From NCBI RefSeq assembly GCF_042433895.1, contig NZ_JBHLUA010000021.1, positions 62,001 through 126,000 on the forward strand: DNA of 64,000 bases, in the 5' to 3' direction. The stretch is from Mesonia maritima (GTDB lineage: Bacteria > Bacteroidota > Bacteroidia > Flavobacteriales > Flavobacteriaceae). Both the position numbers and the translations under genes were made by a program. Below the pieces are notes generated by a model. The model was not told the DNA's origin, did no database searches, and saw nothing but the letters and a program-made list of their open reading frames with translations. How positions within the stretch are numbered: position 1 is the stretch's first letter; each line of letters opens with the position of its first letter. Positions 53,504-62,595 of this stretch are shown one piece after another.

Positions 53504-56464
53504 ATGACTTTAAATGAACTAACTTCTCTTATAGAGAATTCTTCTTCTGCAAAAGCGATTCTAACGTATTATAAAGGAAATTTTGTATATAGCTCTACAA
53601 ACTTGAAGTACGACGAATTTTTTAAAGATTTTAGTACAGAAAAAAGTTTGTTTCATTTACAAGATTTTGTAGAAAATAAAACGGAGTTTAAAAAAAAGCT
53701 TGATGTTTCCTTAGAAAATATTAAGACAAAAAATGAAACGGATTCCTTTGAGTTTATTTATAAACATCATGAATTCACCTGTAAAAATTCACCGGTGTTT
53801 AATGCAAAAGGGCAGTTAGAATTTGTGGTACAAACCTTAATTTCTGCAGATAATCATGAAATGTTATCGAGGACTGTTCCTTATAAAAATTTATTAGCAA
53901 ATATTCCCGGCGTTATCTACCGTTATAGCGTTACAGATAATTGGCAATTAGAGTTTTTAAGTCATAACGTTGCTTCGTTAACAGGCTATTCCCATACAGA
54001 TTTTCTAAAAAATCCTAAAAAATTTCTGCGTTGCGTTCATCCGGACGATTTCTATAAATTAGCTTCTATTTCTAGGAATATTCAAACCTTGGAACACTTC
54101 CATATTCAATATCGAATTTATAAAGCTAACAGAAGTATAATTTGGGTTGAAGAGATTGGCTCTATTACAGCAAACGCTGAAGGTAAAAAAATTATTGATG
54201 GGGTTATATTTGATGTAACTGAAAAAATTCAGCATAAACTTCAACTTGAAAAATTAAACTCCCGCTATACGTTAGCCCAGCGAGCAACAAATGATGCTAT
54301 CTGGGATTATGATATAGCTTCTCAAAAAATTACGTGGGGTGAAGGTTTTAATAAGCTTTTTGGCTATTTATATTCCACAAAAACTTACTCTTCAGAAAAT
54401 TTAAGAGAACAAACCCATATTCACCCTGATGATGAGGAAGCAGTTTTAAACGATTTACAAAATGCACTGGCAGATAAAAAAATCTCGCAATGGGATCAAG
54501 AATACCGCTATATAAAAGCTGATGGATCAATAGCCTACGTAAAAGGAAGATGTTACATCGCCAGAGACAAAGATCTACGTGCAGTTAGAGTTGTTGGTTC
54601 TTTACAAGATATTACTTCAGAAAAAAATAGAGCCACCCAAAAAGAATTAATTCTTGAAATTAATAAAAATTTTGATGTTTCTACCGACTTAAAAACTGGT
54701 TTAGAAAAAGTTTTACATACCATTAAAAGTTTTTTCGATATAGAATACGCTGAAATTTGGCTTACTTCGATTGATAATAATCATCTAAATTTAATTACAC
54801 ATACACACGCTAAAAATATTAAGCTTAAAAAGACTTCCATAAAGCGCAAAGAAGGTTTATTAGGAAAGGTTTGGCAAAAAAACACAAAAGAATATTTTTC
54901 TACTACAAACTTCACAAATACGCAATTGCTTGATTTTAAAAAATTAAACGGAGTAGCAATTCCCATTAGTATTTCTAATAAAGTAATTGGCGAACTTTTA
55001 CTTTTCACGAAAATTGAACAAATAAAATTAAAGCAATTCTCCCAATTACTTAAAGGAATAAATGAGGAAGTAGCTATAATAATTGAACGAAAGAAAAAGG
55101 AAGAAGAGCTTAATACTTTTTTCAATATTTCTAATGATTTACTTTGTATTGCAGGCTTAGATGGCTATTTTAAAAAGATTAATCCCGCGTTCACAAAAAA
55201 TTTAGGTTATTCTGAAGAAGAAATCTTAAGTATTCCGTTTGAAGAATTAGTTCACCCTGAAGACGTAAAACTTCTTCACAATGAAATGGCGAGTTTAGCT
55301 AAAGGAATTCCTATTTTTCAAAACGAATTTCGATATATTCATAAAAATGGTAATATAATCTGGTTGTCCTGGACTGCTTCCTCAGAACCTGAAGAAGGAC
55401 TTATTTATGCTATAGGTAAGAATATTACCGCTACTAAAAAAGCGGAATTTAATTTAAGAGATCTCAACAAAAAATTAAAAGAAGCACAGAACATTGCAAA
55501 ACTCGGCTATTGGAAAAGACAACTTTCAAATGAAGTTTCTTTTTGGTCCGATGAAGTTTATAAGATTTATGAACAAGATCCTGACAAATTTACTCCATCT
55601 TTTGAGCACCTCATAAAAACTTTTCATCCCGAAGAACAATATTTATTAAAAGAAAAATTCTCTGAAATTCTTATTGAAAATGAATATAAGGATTTTGAGC
55701 ATCGTATAATTACCCCTAAAGGGAAAACAAAATGGGTATGGCAACGTATTAAATTAGAAACCGATAAAAACGGTAATCCCACTACTCTAAGAGGGATTAT
55801 TCAGGATATTACAGTTGCTAAAGAAAAAGATATTCAAATTAAATCGAGCCACGAGCGTTTTGAATTAGCAATGAAAGCCACTAACGAACTTATTTGGGAT
55901 TGGGACACCGAAACGGATGTTGTTACACGAAGTAAAGGATATTCAACAATCTTCGGCTATAAAAAAACACGAACAACTTCTGTGCAAGGTTTTTGGTTTA
56001 AAAAAATCCATCATCTCGATCGCCAACGCGTAAAACATGATTTATTTGTCACCTTAGCAAATAAAAACAATAATAAATGGGAAAGTGAATACCGTTTTAT
56101 TAAAGCTAATGGAGAAATTGCACACGTTCAAGATTCAGGATATATTATTAGAAATGCAAATGGCAAAGCAGTAAGAGTAGTTGGTGCCGTAAAAGATATA
56201 ACAGCATCTAAACGAATGGTGAGAGAAATAACCAAGCAAAATGAAATTCTTAAAGAAATAGCGTGGATACAATCACACAAAGTCCGCGCACCATTGGCCA
56301 AGATATTAAGTTTAACAGAAATTCTTACTCATAACGATTATAAAGATAGTAATTTAACTGAAAAAGAACTTTATTCTTTTATTGCTGAATCTGCTTACGA
56401 GCTTGATCAAGTTATAAAAGAAATCGTACTTAAAACTGAAACGATACAAAAACATTCTCTATGA
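53504..56464 (+). CDS. PAS/GAF multisensor protein ending in a HisKA-like helix, no ATPase domain
   Basis: A 986-residue cytoplasmic sensor without membrane segments. By reading, it contains a degenerate PAS (about 1-115), PAS (128-240), PAS (250-375), GAF (380-530) and three more PAS (535-655, 660-785, 790-910). The typical HPDD/HPED and DIT-K landmarks are present. The last 75 residues form a dimerisation helix with an H-box-like EIAWIQSHKVRAPLAKILSL, and then the protein stops. The HATPase_c domain of a histidine kinase is absent. The stop overlaps the start of a response regulator by 4 bases (ATGA). It could be phosphorylated in trans or act as a scaffold. The PAS units near 250-375 and 790-910 are clearly related, suggesting internal duplication. 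Confidence 0.85.
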   Translation: MTLNELTSLIENSSSAKAILTYYKGNFVYSSTNLKYDEFFKDFSTEKSLFHLQDFVENKTEFKKKLDVSLENIKTKNETDSFEFIYKHHEFTCKNSPVFNAKGQLEFVVQTLISADNHEMLSRTVPYKNLLANIPGVIYRYSVTDNWQLEFLSHNVASLTGYSHTDFLKNPKKFLRCVHPDDFYKLASISRNIQTLEHFHIQYRIYKANRSIIWVEEIGSITANAEGKKIIDGVIFDVTEKIQHKLQLEKLNSRYTLAQRATNDAIWDYDIASQKITWGEGFNKLFGYLYSTKTYSSENLREQTHIHPDDEEAVLNDLQNALADKKISQWDQEYRYIKADGSIAYVKGRCYIARDKDLRAVRVVGSLQDITSEKNRATQKELILEINKNFDVSTDLKTGLEKVLHTIKSFFDIEYAEIWLTSIDNNHLNLITHTHAKNIKLKKTSIKRKEGLLGKVWQKNTKEYFSTTNFTNTQLLDFKKLNGVAIPISISNKVIGELLLFTKIEQIKLKQFSQLLKGINEEVAIIIERKKKEEELNTFFNISNDLLCIAGLDGYFKKINPAFTKNLGYSEEEILSIPFEELVHPEDVKLLHNEMASLAKGIPIFQNEFRYIHKNGNIIWLSWTASSEPEEGLIYAIGKNITATKKAEFNLRDLNKKLKEAQNIAKLGYWKRQLSNEVSFWSDEVYKIYEQDPDKFTPSFEHLIKTFHPEEQYLLKEKFSEILIENEYKDFEHRIITPKGKTKWVWQRIKLETDKNGNPTTLRGIIQDITVAKEKDIQIKSSHERFELAMKATNELIWDWDTETDVVTRSKGYSTIFGYKKTRTTSVQGFWFKKIHHLDRQRVKHDLFVTLANKNNNKWESEYRFIKANGEIAHVQDSGYIIRNANGKAVRVVGAVKDITASKRMVREITKQNEILKEIAWIQSHKVRAPLAKILSLTEILTHNDYKDSNLTEKELYSFIAESAYELDQVIKEIVLKTETIQKHSL

Positions 56465-56841
56465 GTAAAAGCAAAGTCCTGATAATTGACGATGATCCGG
56501 TAGTACTCACTTTGCACAAACTACTTTTAAAAAAGCAAAATAGAATCGATGAAAAAGATATAATGTGTTTTACATCTGGAAAAGAAACCCTTCAATATTT
56601 CAATAATAAAACTGAAGAAGATACATTCTATTTGCTGTTGTTAGACATAAATATGCCGTTTTTCGACGGGTGGAATCTTATAGAAATGTTAAAATACGAC
56701 AATTTAAAGATAATTATTGTAACTTCGTCGATAGAACAAAAAGATAAGCTAAAGGCTTATTCCTATAAAAGAGTGATTGACTTTTATAGCAAGCCTCTAA
56801 CTCATGGTTGTTGTAAAGTTATACTAGACCATATAGCGTAG
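56461..56841 (+). CDS. Single-domain response regulator (REC only)
   Basis: A 126-residue receiver domain. The acidic pocket is in KVLIIDDDPVV, the phospho-acceptor Asp in LLLLDINMPFFDGWNL (about residue 62), the conserved Thr/Ser in IIIVTSS and the Lys in DFYSKPL. No output domain is present. It is coupled to the PAS/GAF sensor by an ATGA overlap, so the two should act together in a phosphorelay. It is followed by a terminator. Confidence 0.9.
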   Translation: MSKSKVLIIDDDPVVLTLHKLLLKKQNRIDEKDIMCFTSGKETLQYFNNKTEEDTFYLLLLDINMPFFDGWNLIEMLKYDNLKIIIVTSSIEQKDKLKAYSYKRVIDFYSKPLTHGCCKVILDHIA

Positions 56842-56869
56842 CGCAATCATATTACTTTTTTCATGCAAA

Positions 56870-56899
56870 TAAACCCAAGCTTGACCCGCTTGGGTTTTC
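56870..56899 (+). terminator. Terminator after the response regulator
   Basis: Inverted repeat AAACCCAAGC / GCTTGGGTTT with a 7-base loop and T-run, 29 bases after the stop. The following 250 bases up to the next -7 element contain nothing recognisable. Confidence 0.82.
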
Positions 56900-57154
56900 T
56901 ATTTTTGGTTAATGCATAAATGCTTTTAATATATCTCGTTTAAAATTTCCAATTCTCTTTTTTGGTTATATAACCTCTAAATTTAACTTTAACAGAATAC
57001 AATTAAAATTTATCTAAAAAAGAATCTTTAAAAAGCAAATCAGCTCGATAAAAAGTATAATTTTTAAGATTTAATTAAAAATATTAATTAAACTAAGATT
57101 GTAAATTTACAATGCTATAAATAGTTTCCCCTAAGCTAATTTAATACACAATTT

Positions 57155-57162
57155 TAACTTTG
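57155..57162 (+). promoter_or_regulatory. -7 promoter element for the 48-residue membrane protein
   Basis: TAACTTTG is a perfect TAnnTTTG, 40 bases before the ATG at 57202. It lies over the earlier in-frame TTG and so supports the ATG as the start. No -33 TTG is seen. Confidence 0.5.
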
Positions 57163-57201
57163 CTTTTACTTGAAAGTAAGGCTAGGAAATTATTATTTGC
57201 A

Positions 57202-57348
57202 ATGAAAAAAGGAAGAAAAATAACACAGCTTGAAACAGATCAGTTCTATAATTTAGGAAAAAAACACGGATTAGGAGAAGGAATTATTATTGGTGTTTCG
57301 GTATTAAGTATATTTTTATTTTTAACCTATATTCTTTTACCTTTTTAA
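57202..57348 (+). CDS. Small single-span membrane protein, unknown function
   Basis: A 48-residue protein with a basic N-terminus (MKKGRKITQLETDQFYNLGKK) and one hydrophobic segment near the C-terminus (IIIGVSVLSIFLFLTYILLP). I do not recognise the family. An in-frame TTG at 57160 would add 14 residues but lies on top of the promoter element. It stands alone at the left edge of the decayed region. It could be a regulatory small membrane protein, but nothing in the sequence shows its role. Confidence 0.5.
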   Translation: MKKGRKITQLETDQFYNLGKKHGLGEGIIIGVSVLSIFLFLTYILLPF

Positions 57349-57414
57349 ACTTAAAATTGTAGAAATTTAACGTTGTGATTTTTCATGAAATTTCTATTTA
57401 ATTTCAATTTCAAG

Positions 57415-57611
57415 TTACCTGCCTTCTTCTTCTTCAGCTTTACAATCCATCATCATTCCTATTGAACTTCATATAGCTAAACACTAAAACCTATTCCTGA
57501 AAACGACATATTATTAAGACTTCCTGCTACTACAACTCCCAACGGTAATCCAATAGCGATAATAAAAGTTAGCCAACATTTTCGGTAAAAATTTTGAGAA
57601 ATTAAAGCCAT
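57415..57611 (-). pseudogene. Remnant of a small two-helix membrane protein
   Basis: From an ATG at 57611 on the minus strand, MALISQNFYRKCWLTFIIAI and GLPLGVVVAGSLNNMSFSGI run to a TAG at 57477. In another frame the continuation reads SSIGMMMDCKAEEEEGR before a stop at 57415. Together they look like a small glycine-rich membrane protein with a charged tail, split by a frameshift and an internal gap. The 44-residue upstream part might still be expressed. The family is not named. Confidence 0.45.
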
Positions 57612-58179
57612 TTGTTTTTCGATTCGTTTTATAACTCTTGTCTGTCAATTTCTTTTTTAAAAAGCGCTTCTGAATAATTACCTTATTTAACTCTTCTATA
57701 TATCATTAATAAAATAATAATTTCATCACATAACCCGTTTACGAAGAATCCCTAGCAACTTTTCAAATTGCAGTCGAGTACTGCTGAGCCTAGAATCAAA
57801 GTTGGCTTTTATTTACTGAATAAGTTTTTTTCCCGAGAACTTAGGTATATAAATTCTAATCTGGGTAAATAGATTCATTCCAAGGTTAGAAAAAGATAGA
57901 ATTCGTAGAACATTAAAACCTACTATCTAATGAAGTTATAATATATAGTTTTTGTAGAAAATATTAAAAACTTTAAAAATAGAAGTGAAATCCAACTCAT
58001 CTGATCAAATCAAGCAAAAGAGAAAATTCGTTTATTTTATTAATTATTTTAATAAAATACAGCCTTAAATTTTAAGATATTAATCAATTTCATAATTAAA
58101 AAATACAAAATATGTTTATTGATTGTCAGACGTATGAATAAAAATTTTAATATTCATTTACAGGAAGACTATGTATTGC
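57612..58179. other. AT-rich non-coding stretch
   Basis: No open frame with coding character, no tRNA and no strong hairpin was seen here. It has the look of decayed or spacer DNA between two gene remnants. Confidence 0.4.
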
Positions 58180-58480
58180 TTAGTTAGAATTAAACTTTTC
58201 AGGAAGTACTTTTACTACTTTTAAGTCAAATATTTCAACCAAATTAATTGAAGAATTATTTTCTAAATAAATAAACTGATTTGAAGGGTTAGGATATAAA
58301 GAACAAGAAACTGCGTTATTCTCTTTTAAAGAAAGTGGTTGGGTAACAAATATAAATGATCCTACCATATCGCTAAACGAACTCACATTGCTATCACAAC
58401 TTATATATACAAAGAAGTCAATTCTGTTGCAGTATTTAGTCCGTTAATTTTTATCGAAGTATCCGCTGAAGTTTGTCATT
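58180..58480 (-). pseudogene. Remnant of a T9SS-sorted secreted protein
   Basis: On the minus strand, one frame (about 58480-58401) reads QTSADTSIKINGLNTATELT and resembles the edge of a fibronectin-type or Ig domain. A second frame then reads SCDSNVSSFSDMVG and continues through CSLYPNPSNQFIYLENNSS, the start of a type A sorting domain. That domain ends early at FNSN. The frame change and the truncated tail show a decayed C-terminal fragment. Nothing of the N-terminal part was found upstream. Confidence 0.55.
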
Positions 58481-58762
58481 GTTGTATTTCATGATTTAAA
58501 TGATTTGGATCTCTCCGAACCGGAAAAGAATATTATCCAAATAGGTGCAAAGAGTAGTCATTGCACAAAGGGACAAATTTTATGACATGAATTGAAACAC
58601 CTCGAATAGTAGCAAGATCGATATTTCTTATATTTTATAGCTCTTATACAAATTAGCAAAAAAAGTTTAATCTTCTGGGATTTCAAGAAAAAAGAACCAT
58701 CAGAAAAAGCTCTTCATTTCATTCAGTTTAAGTGACCGTGTACCCAAAGTTTTTTGTAGGTA

Positions 58763-58855
58763 TTAAAAAGCCGCACTCAACCTGAATTTGAATTTATTAA
58801 TATTGATAAACTCTTGTGCTCCTCTTTTATCTTCTACATCATACTTATGTGACGC
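58763..58855 (-). pseudogene. Possible C-terminal remnant of an outer-membrane protein
   Basis: A 30-codon open stretch on the minus strand reads DVEDKRGAQEFININKFKFR and ends LSAAF at a stop. The alternating pattern with a terminal Phe is like the last strand of a beta-barrel. The rest of the gene is not recognisable. This is a weak call. The flanking bases 58481-58762 and 58856-59033 show nothing clear. Confidence 0.2.
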
Positions 58856-59033
58856 TTACTATTATTGTAGCTAGTTTTTATCTTTTAAATCATCACAGAA
58901 ATTTCCTTTATGCTTTCCTTTTGGAAATTTCTCCTTATTAAATTCATTCGATTTTCCTTTTTGGAATAGTTGAGCTTCTCCTGTCATTTCCTTTTACCAA
59001 ATGGTATAGAAACCTTATAAAATACACTCTATC

Positions 59034-59732
59034 CTAATTTTCAAAGTAATTTTTAATATAACTGAGTACATAATTTTTTCTGCTTCTGGCAATGGGAAGC
59101 TCTATGTTCTCTATAACCATCGTGGAATCCTGAATGCGTTTGAAATATTTTAAATTCACGATATAAGACTTATGGATTTGTAAAAAATCACCTGATGGAA
59201 GTTCTTCTAATATATTTTTCAAGGTTTGATGAATTACCATCTTATCTTCATTCTCTCGGTAAATTTCAATATAATTCTGCAAAGCACTTATATAAAGAAT
59301 TTGATGAGGATATATTTTGTAAAAAAACCCGTTTTCTTTAAAAAGCAGTGGGGATAACGAGTTTTCCTTTTTATGCATTAACTCATATAATCTTTTTGCT
59401 TTATAAACCGCTACTTTAAAATCTTCAAAGAAAATTGGTTTTAAAAGATACTCTATAGCATTGACTTTATAGCCTTTAAGGGCAAATTCAGGATGGGCGG
59501 TGGTAAAAATTATCATAGTTCCTAAATCTTTTAGGGTTTCTGCAAATTCCAAACCGTTCAAAAAAGGCATCTGTATATCCAAGAATATAAGATCTACGGC
59601 GTCTTTTTTTAATTTATGAAGAGCATGAGGATTGCCATAATTATCTATAGGCTCCAAAAAGTCAAATTCCCTTATAAATTCATTTAAACCTTCACGGGCA
59701 ATCCGTTCGTCATCAACTACGATACATTTCAT
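59034..59732 (-). CDS. LytTR-family response regulator
   Basis: A 232-residue regulator. The receiver domain has CIVVDDERIAREGLNEFIRE, the phospho-Asp in VDLIFLDIQMPFLNGLEFA (about residue 53), IIFTTAHPEFALKGY and EYLLKPI. The C-terminal LytTR DNA-binding domain (about 125-230) has ILYISALQNYIEIYRENEDK and FLQIHKSYIVNLKYFKRI. Its start overlaps the sensor kinase gene by 20 bases. It is intact although the paired kinase frame is split. Confidence 0.92.
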   Translation of the reverse strand: MKCIVVDDERIAREGLNEFIREFDFLEPIDNYGNPHALHKLKKDAVDLIFLDIQMPFLNGLEFAETLKDLGTMIIFTTAHPEFALKGYKVNAIEYLLKPIFFEDFKVAVYKAKRLYELMHKKENSLSPLLFKENGFFYKIYPHQILYISALQNYIEIYRENEDKMVIHQTLKNILEELPSGDFLQIHKSYIVNLKYFKRIQDSTMVIENIELPIARSRKNYVLSYIKNYFEN

Positions 59733-60764
59733 TATTTTTTGATAAATTTATTTTCAGCTCCACTTTATAAATTCCATTTTCAGTTTCTTGGTGTAGCTCA
59801 TAATTATCGGGATACGACAATTCTAATCTTTTTTTGGCTTGTTCCAGCCCCACTCCTGGCCTTTTTTCTTCGGAAGAAAATTCAGCAAAGGTGTTTTCTA
59901 TGTCCAAGTTTAATACTGAATCATTTTTTACGAATATTTTGAGATGGATAAAATTTCCGTTTGTATTGGGTGCCACGTGTTTAAAGGCATTTTCTATAAA
60001 AGTGGACAGTAAAAACGGAATAATTAGAAGCTGATTTTTAGGGATATCGTTAAGGCTAAAGTGAATACCCAATTCTTCATTTGATTTATCTTTTTCTATT
60101 TGAAAATAATACTTTAAGAAAGTTATTTCATCTTCCAGTTGTATAAACCTATTCTGGGATTCATAAATATAATATTTCAATATCTTGCTGTACCGCGATA
60201 AGAGTTCTAAAGCTTCGTCCTTATCTTTTCTAATAAGGAATTGTAGGTTGTTCAAAATATTAAAGGTGAAATGTGGACTAAGCTGAGTGCGCAAATGTTC
60301 TATTTCAATTTTCAATACGTTTTTTTCTAATTCCTGATGCTTTTTTTCATAAGCCAAATTTCTTTTTAAAGTTTCTATGGCATAACTCATTCCTGAAATA
60401 AAAAAATTAGCAAAAACAGGCCAAAAAACATCGAAGTAAGCAAATCGTTAATTTCAACAAGGTATTCTTGCTCTAAAAATTTCGTAAATATAAAATAACC
60501 ATATCCCGTTAATAATGAAGAGCTAAACAGTGCTAAGAGCAAGTTATAAGCTATCAGCTTGGCATTAACTTGGTAAAATTGGTATTTCTCAATCAATATT
60601 CGCCTAACAATAGTTTCGTGCATTATCAATACTGCCATTACCCCAAAAGTATATAACAGAGCCCCAGAAAATTGAAGTTCTTTATTGGTAGCCAGTTGTA
60701 AAAGGATTATCAATAAAATAAAAACCCAAAAAAAATAGCGTATGTTTTTTATAGAAAATTTCAT
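59713..60764 (-). pseudogene. LytS-type sensor histidine kinase, split into two frames
   Basis: The first frame (60764-60387, 125 residues) encodes four membrane segments (FFWVFILLIILLQLATN, AVLIMHETIV, LIAYNLLLALFSSSLLTGY, FFGLFLLIFLF) and stops. The second (60390-59713, 225 residues) starts with an overlapping ATG and encodes a coiled linker (NLAYEKKHQELEKNVLKIEI). The His_kinase dimerisation motif (LSPHFTFNILNNLQFLI) and a HATPase region (FIENAFKHV, GVGLEQAKKRLEL) follow. In this family the two parts are one protein of about 350 residues. Adding one G to the GG at 60392-60393 gives exactly 351 codons. Either the gene is frameshifted, or it has become two coupled genes. Confidence 0.7.
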
Positions 60765-60769
60765 TTTTT

Positions 60770-60838
60770 CAAATGTAGGCTTTTATAAAATTGACTTTTT
60801 ACAGTTCATCAAAAAATAAAGACTGATTGTCAAATGTA
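60770..60838 (-). promoter_or_regulatory. Two -7-like elements upstream of the LytS/LytTR genes
   Basis: TACATTTG occurs twice on the minus strand (60831-60838 and 60770-60777), both perfect TAnnTTTG. The nearer one would place the start of transcription almost on the ATG at 60764. Neither has a clear -33 TTG, so which one works cannot be told. Confidence 0.35.
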
Positions 60839-60862
60839 AAACGTGGAAATTTTACTAAACTA

Positions 60863-60870
60863 TAGTTTTG
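60863..60870 (+). promoter_or_regulatory. -7 element for the outer-membrane-like gene
   Basis: TAGTTTTG matches TAnnTTTG, 18 bases before the ATG at 60889, in the divergent gap shared with the LytS-like gene. Confidence 0.4.
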
Positions 60871-60888
60871 TTTCAAATAATATACACA

Positions 60889-61781
60889 ATGAAGCAGCTA
60901 TTTTTTAGTATCATATTGGTTTTAATAGGCAATTCGGTAAACGCTCAAATTTCCCTGAAAACAGAGTATTTAGGAACCTCAAAGTATCACCCCGAAGATG
61001 TTGAAAAATCATCGGGTAAAGAAGGTTCTGCGTTCGTATATCAGGCAAATTTAAAACTGCCACTAAGTATTAGTAAAGACAGTCTTCCAAAAATTTGGGG
61101 TGTAGATATTTCAGGAGCTCTGGTTGATTTGGACAATACTAACTTAAACCAGAATGAGGTTTTTCTCATATTACCAACCTTCAGGTTTCGTTATTTCACC
61201 TTCGCCCCTTAAAGAATGATTGGGCTTTAATCGCCTTCGTAGGGGCTGGTGTTTATACTGCGGAAGAATCTTTAAATGATATTAAAAGCAACCAAATCTT
61301 GGGAAATGCAGGAGTAATTTTCATTAAAAAATTTAATCAGAATCTTGAATTAGGGGGTGGTGCAGTCCTAAATAATGCCTTTGGCTACCCGATGCTTTTC
61401 CCGGCTTTTTATTTCAATTATAGTTATGAGGGGCGTTATAAGATTAAGGCTTCGGTGATGAATGGACTCGAATTATTGGCAGGTTATACGTTCAGTGAAA
61501 ATTTCTCCTTATATTTTAATATTGAAATGAATGCGCAACTGGCCTTATTGGAAAAAGAAGAAAAAGAGGTGATGTTTAACCATCAATATATCATCGTAGG
61601 CCTAAAACCAGAATTTAAAATCACCAAACATATAAGCACATCTTTTACGGCGGGGATAAATGCTTCCCGATTTGCCTACTTTACCGACCGAAATCTAAAA
61701 GCTATTTTTGAAGATTCTGAAAATGATGCCCATTTCGGAATATCCCCCTATGCTGGAGTGGAACTGAAAGTAAAATTATAG
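60889..61781 (+). pseudogene. Outer-membrane-like protein, frameshifted
   Basis: The frame from the ATG at 60889 starts with a signal peptide (LFFSIILVLIGNSVNAQ) and beta-strand-rich sequence (SAFVYQANLKLPLSIS). It stops at 61212 after FRFRYFTFAP. In another frame the sequence continues without loss from HLRPLKNDWALIAFVGAGVY to SPYAGVELKVKL at 61781. Adding one T to the TTT run at 61194-61196 gives a single frame of 298 codons. The alternating hydrophobic pattern suggests a beta-barrel or DUF-type outer-membrane protein; the exact family is not recognised. It is divergent from the LytTR system, which may regulate it. Confidence 0.65.
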
Positions 61782-62595
61782 CTCTATAAGGACCAAAGAA
61801 AAGGATTAGAAAATAAGCTTAGCCAAAATTTCTATAAAGATATGCGGTTGTGATCTTCTCCTGATTTACGAACTTATTTAAAGCAGAAAACCTTTGAGGC
61901 TACTCAGCTAACCTTATCATAAGGATGCGGATAATGCATTGGATAGCGTAATGGAATTTTAAAATTGACTGAATTAAAGTCTATTATTTAATTTAGAATT
62001 TAAGATTAAGCTTAATTTGATAGGTGAATATTATTATTTTGAGAGAGCCTCTTGAAGTAGGATTTAAAGCGGGCTGAATTTTAAAGGGGTAGTTTACTTG
62101 TGCAGAGTCAATTTTAGGAATAAACTAGTAGGTTTATAGGATAAGGAACAATTCAGCAGAATGTAGCCCAATGGGAAAAACTATTGAAAGTTCAAGATAT
62201 TCCAAGAAATGAACTAATGAAAAATGCGTTTAAGCATTAAAATAGTTATTGCTAAAAAATAATATCAATTGAAATAAAGATAAATTTCAAATCGAAAATA
62301 CTACGATTTTGTACTATCTGTACTATATGAGATAAAAAAATTAGAGGATTTAGAACTTCAGCTTAAACGAATGAAAGAATCTAAAAAAGACCTGTTCTTT
62401 GGGCAGGGGATAAATTTCCTCAGAAATATAAAAATAAATGAACCGTTATTTAACCGTAAGGGTTTGGTACGGTCTATTTGGTAAAAATAGCTTTTACTAA
62501 TGCTAAAAGTAGATTGCCATACTAGGAGGATTAGGCGTAATAATTAAACTAAAAAGCTTGGTTTTTAACTCCGATCTTTGTTGGCGGCAGTGTTT
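61782..62595. other. Long gap with short open remnants
   Basis: No intact gene was found. Two short plus-strand open stretches without a proper start look like remnants. The first, 62145-62240, reads IQQNVAQWEKLLKVQDIPRN and on to a stop. The second, 62284-62484, reads YYDFVLSVLYEIKKLEDLEL and continues with a lysine-rich helix. I could not assign either to a family. The rest is AT-rich with no tRNA or terminator. Confidence 0.4.

Noticed and set aside
60387..60390. Treating the kinase split as a normal ATGA overlap of two genes
   Set aside because: It remains possible, but the membrane and kinase parts form one chain in this family and a single added base joins them exactly, so a split gene is preferred.
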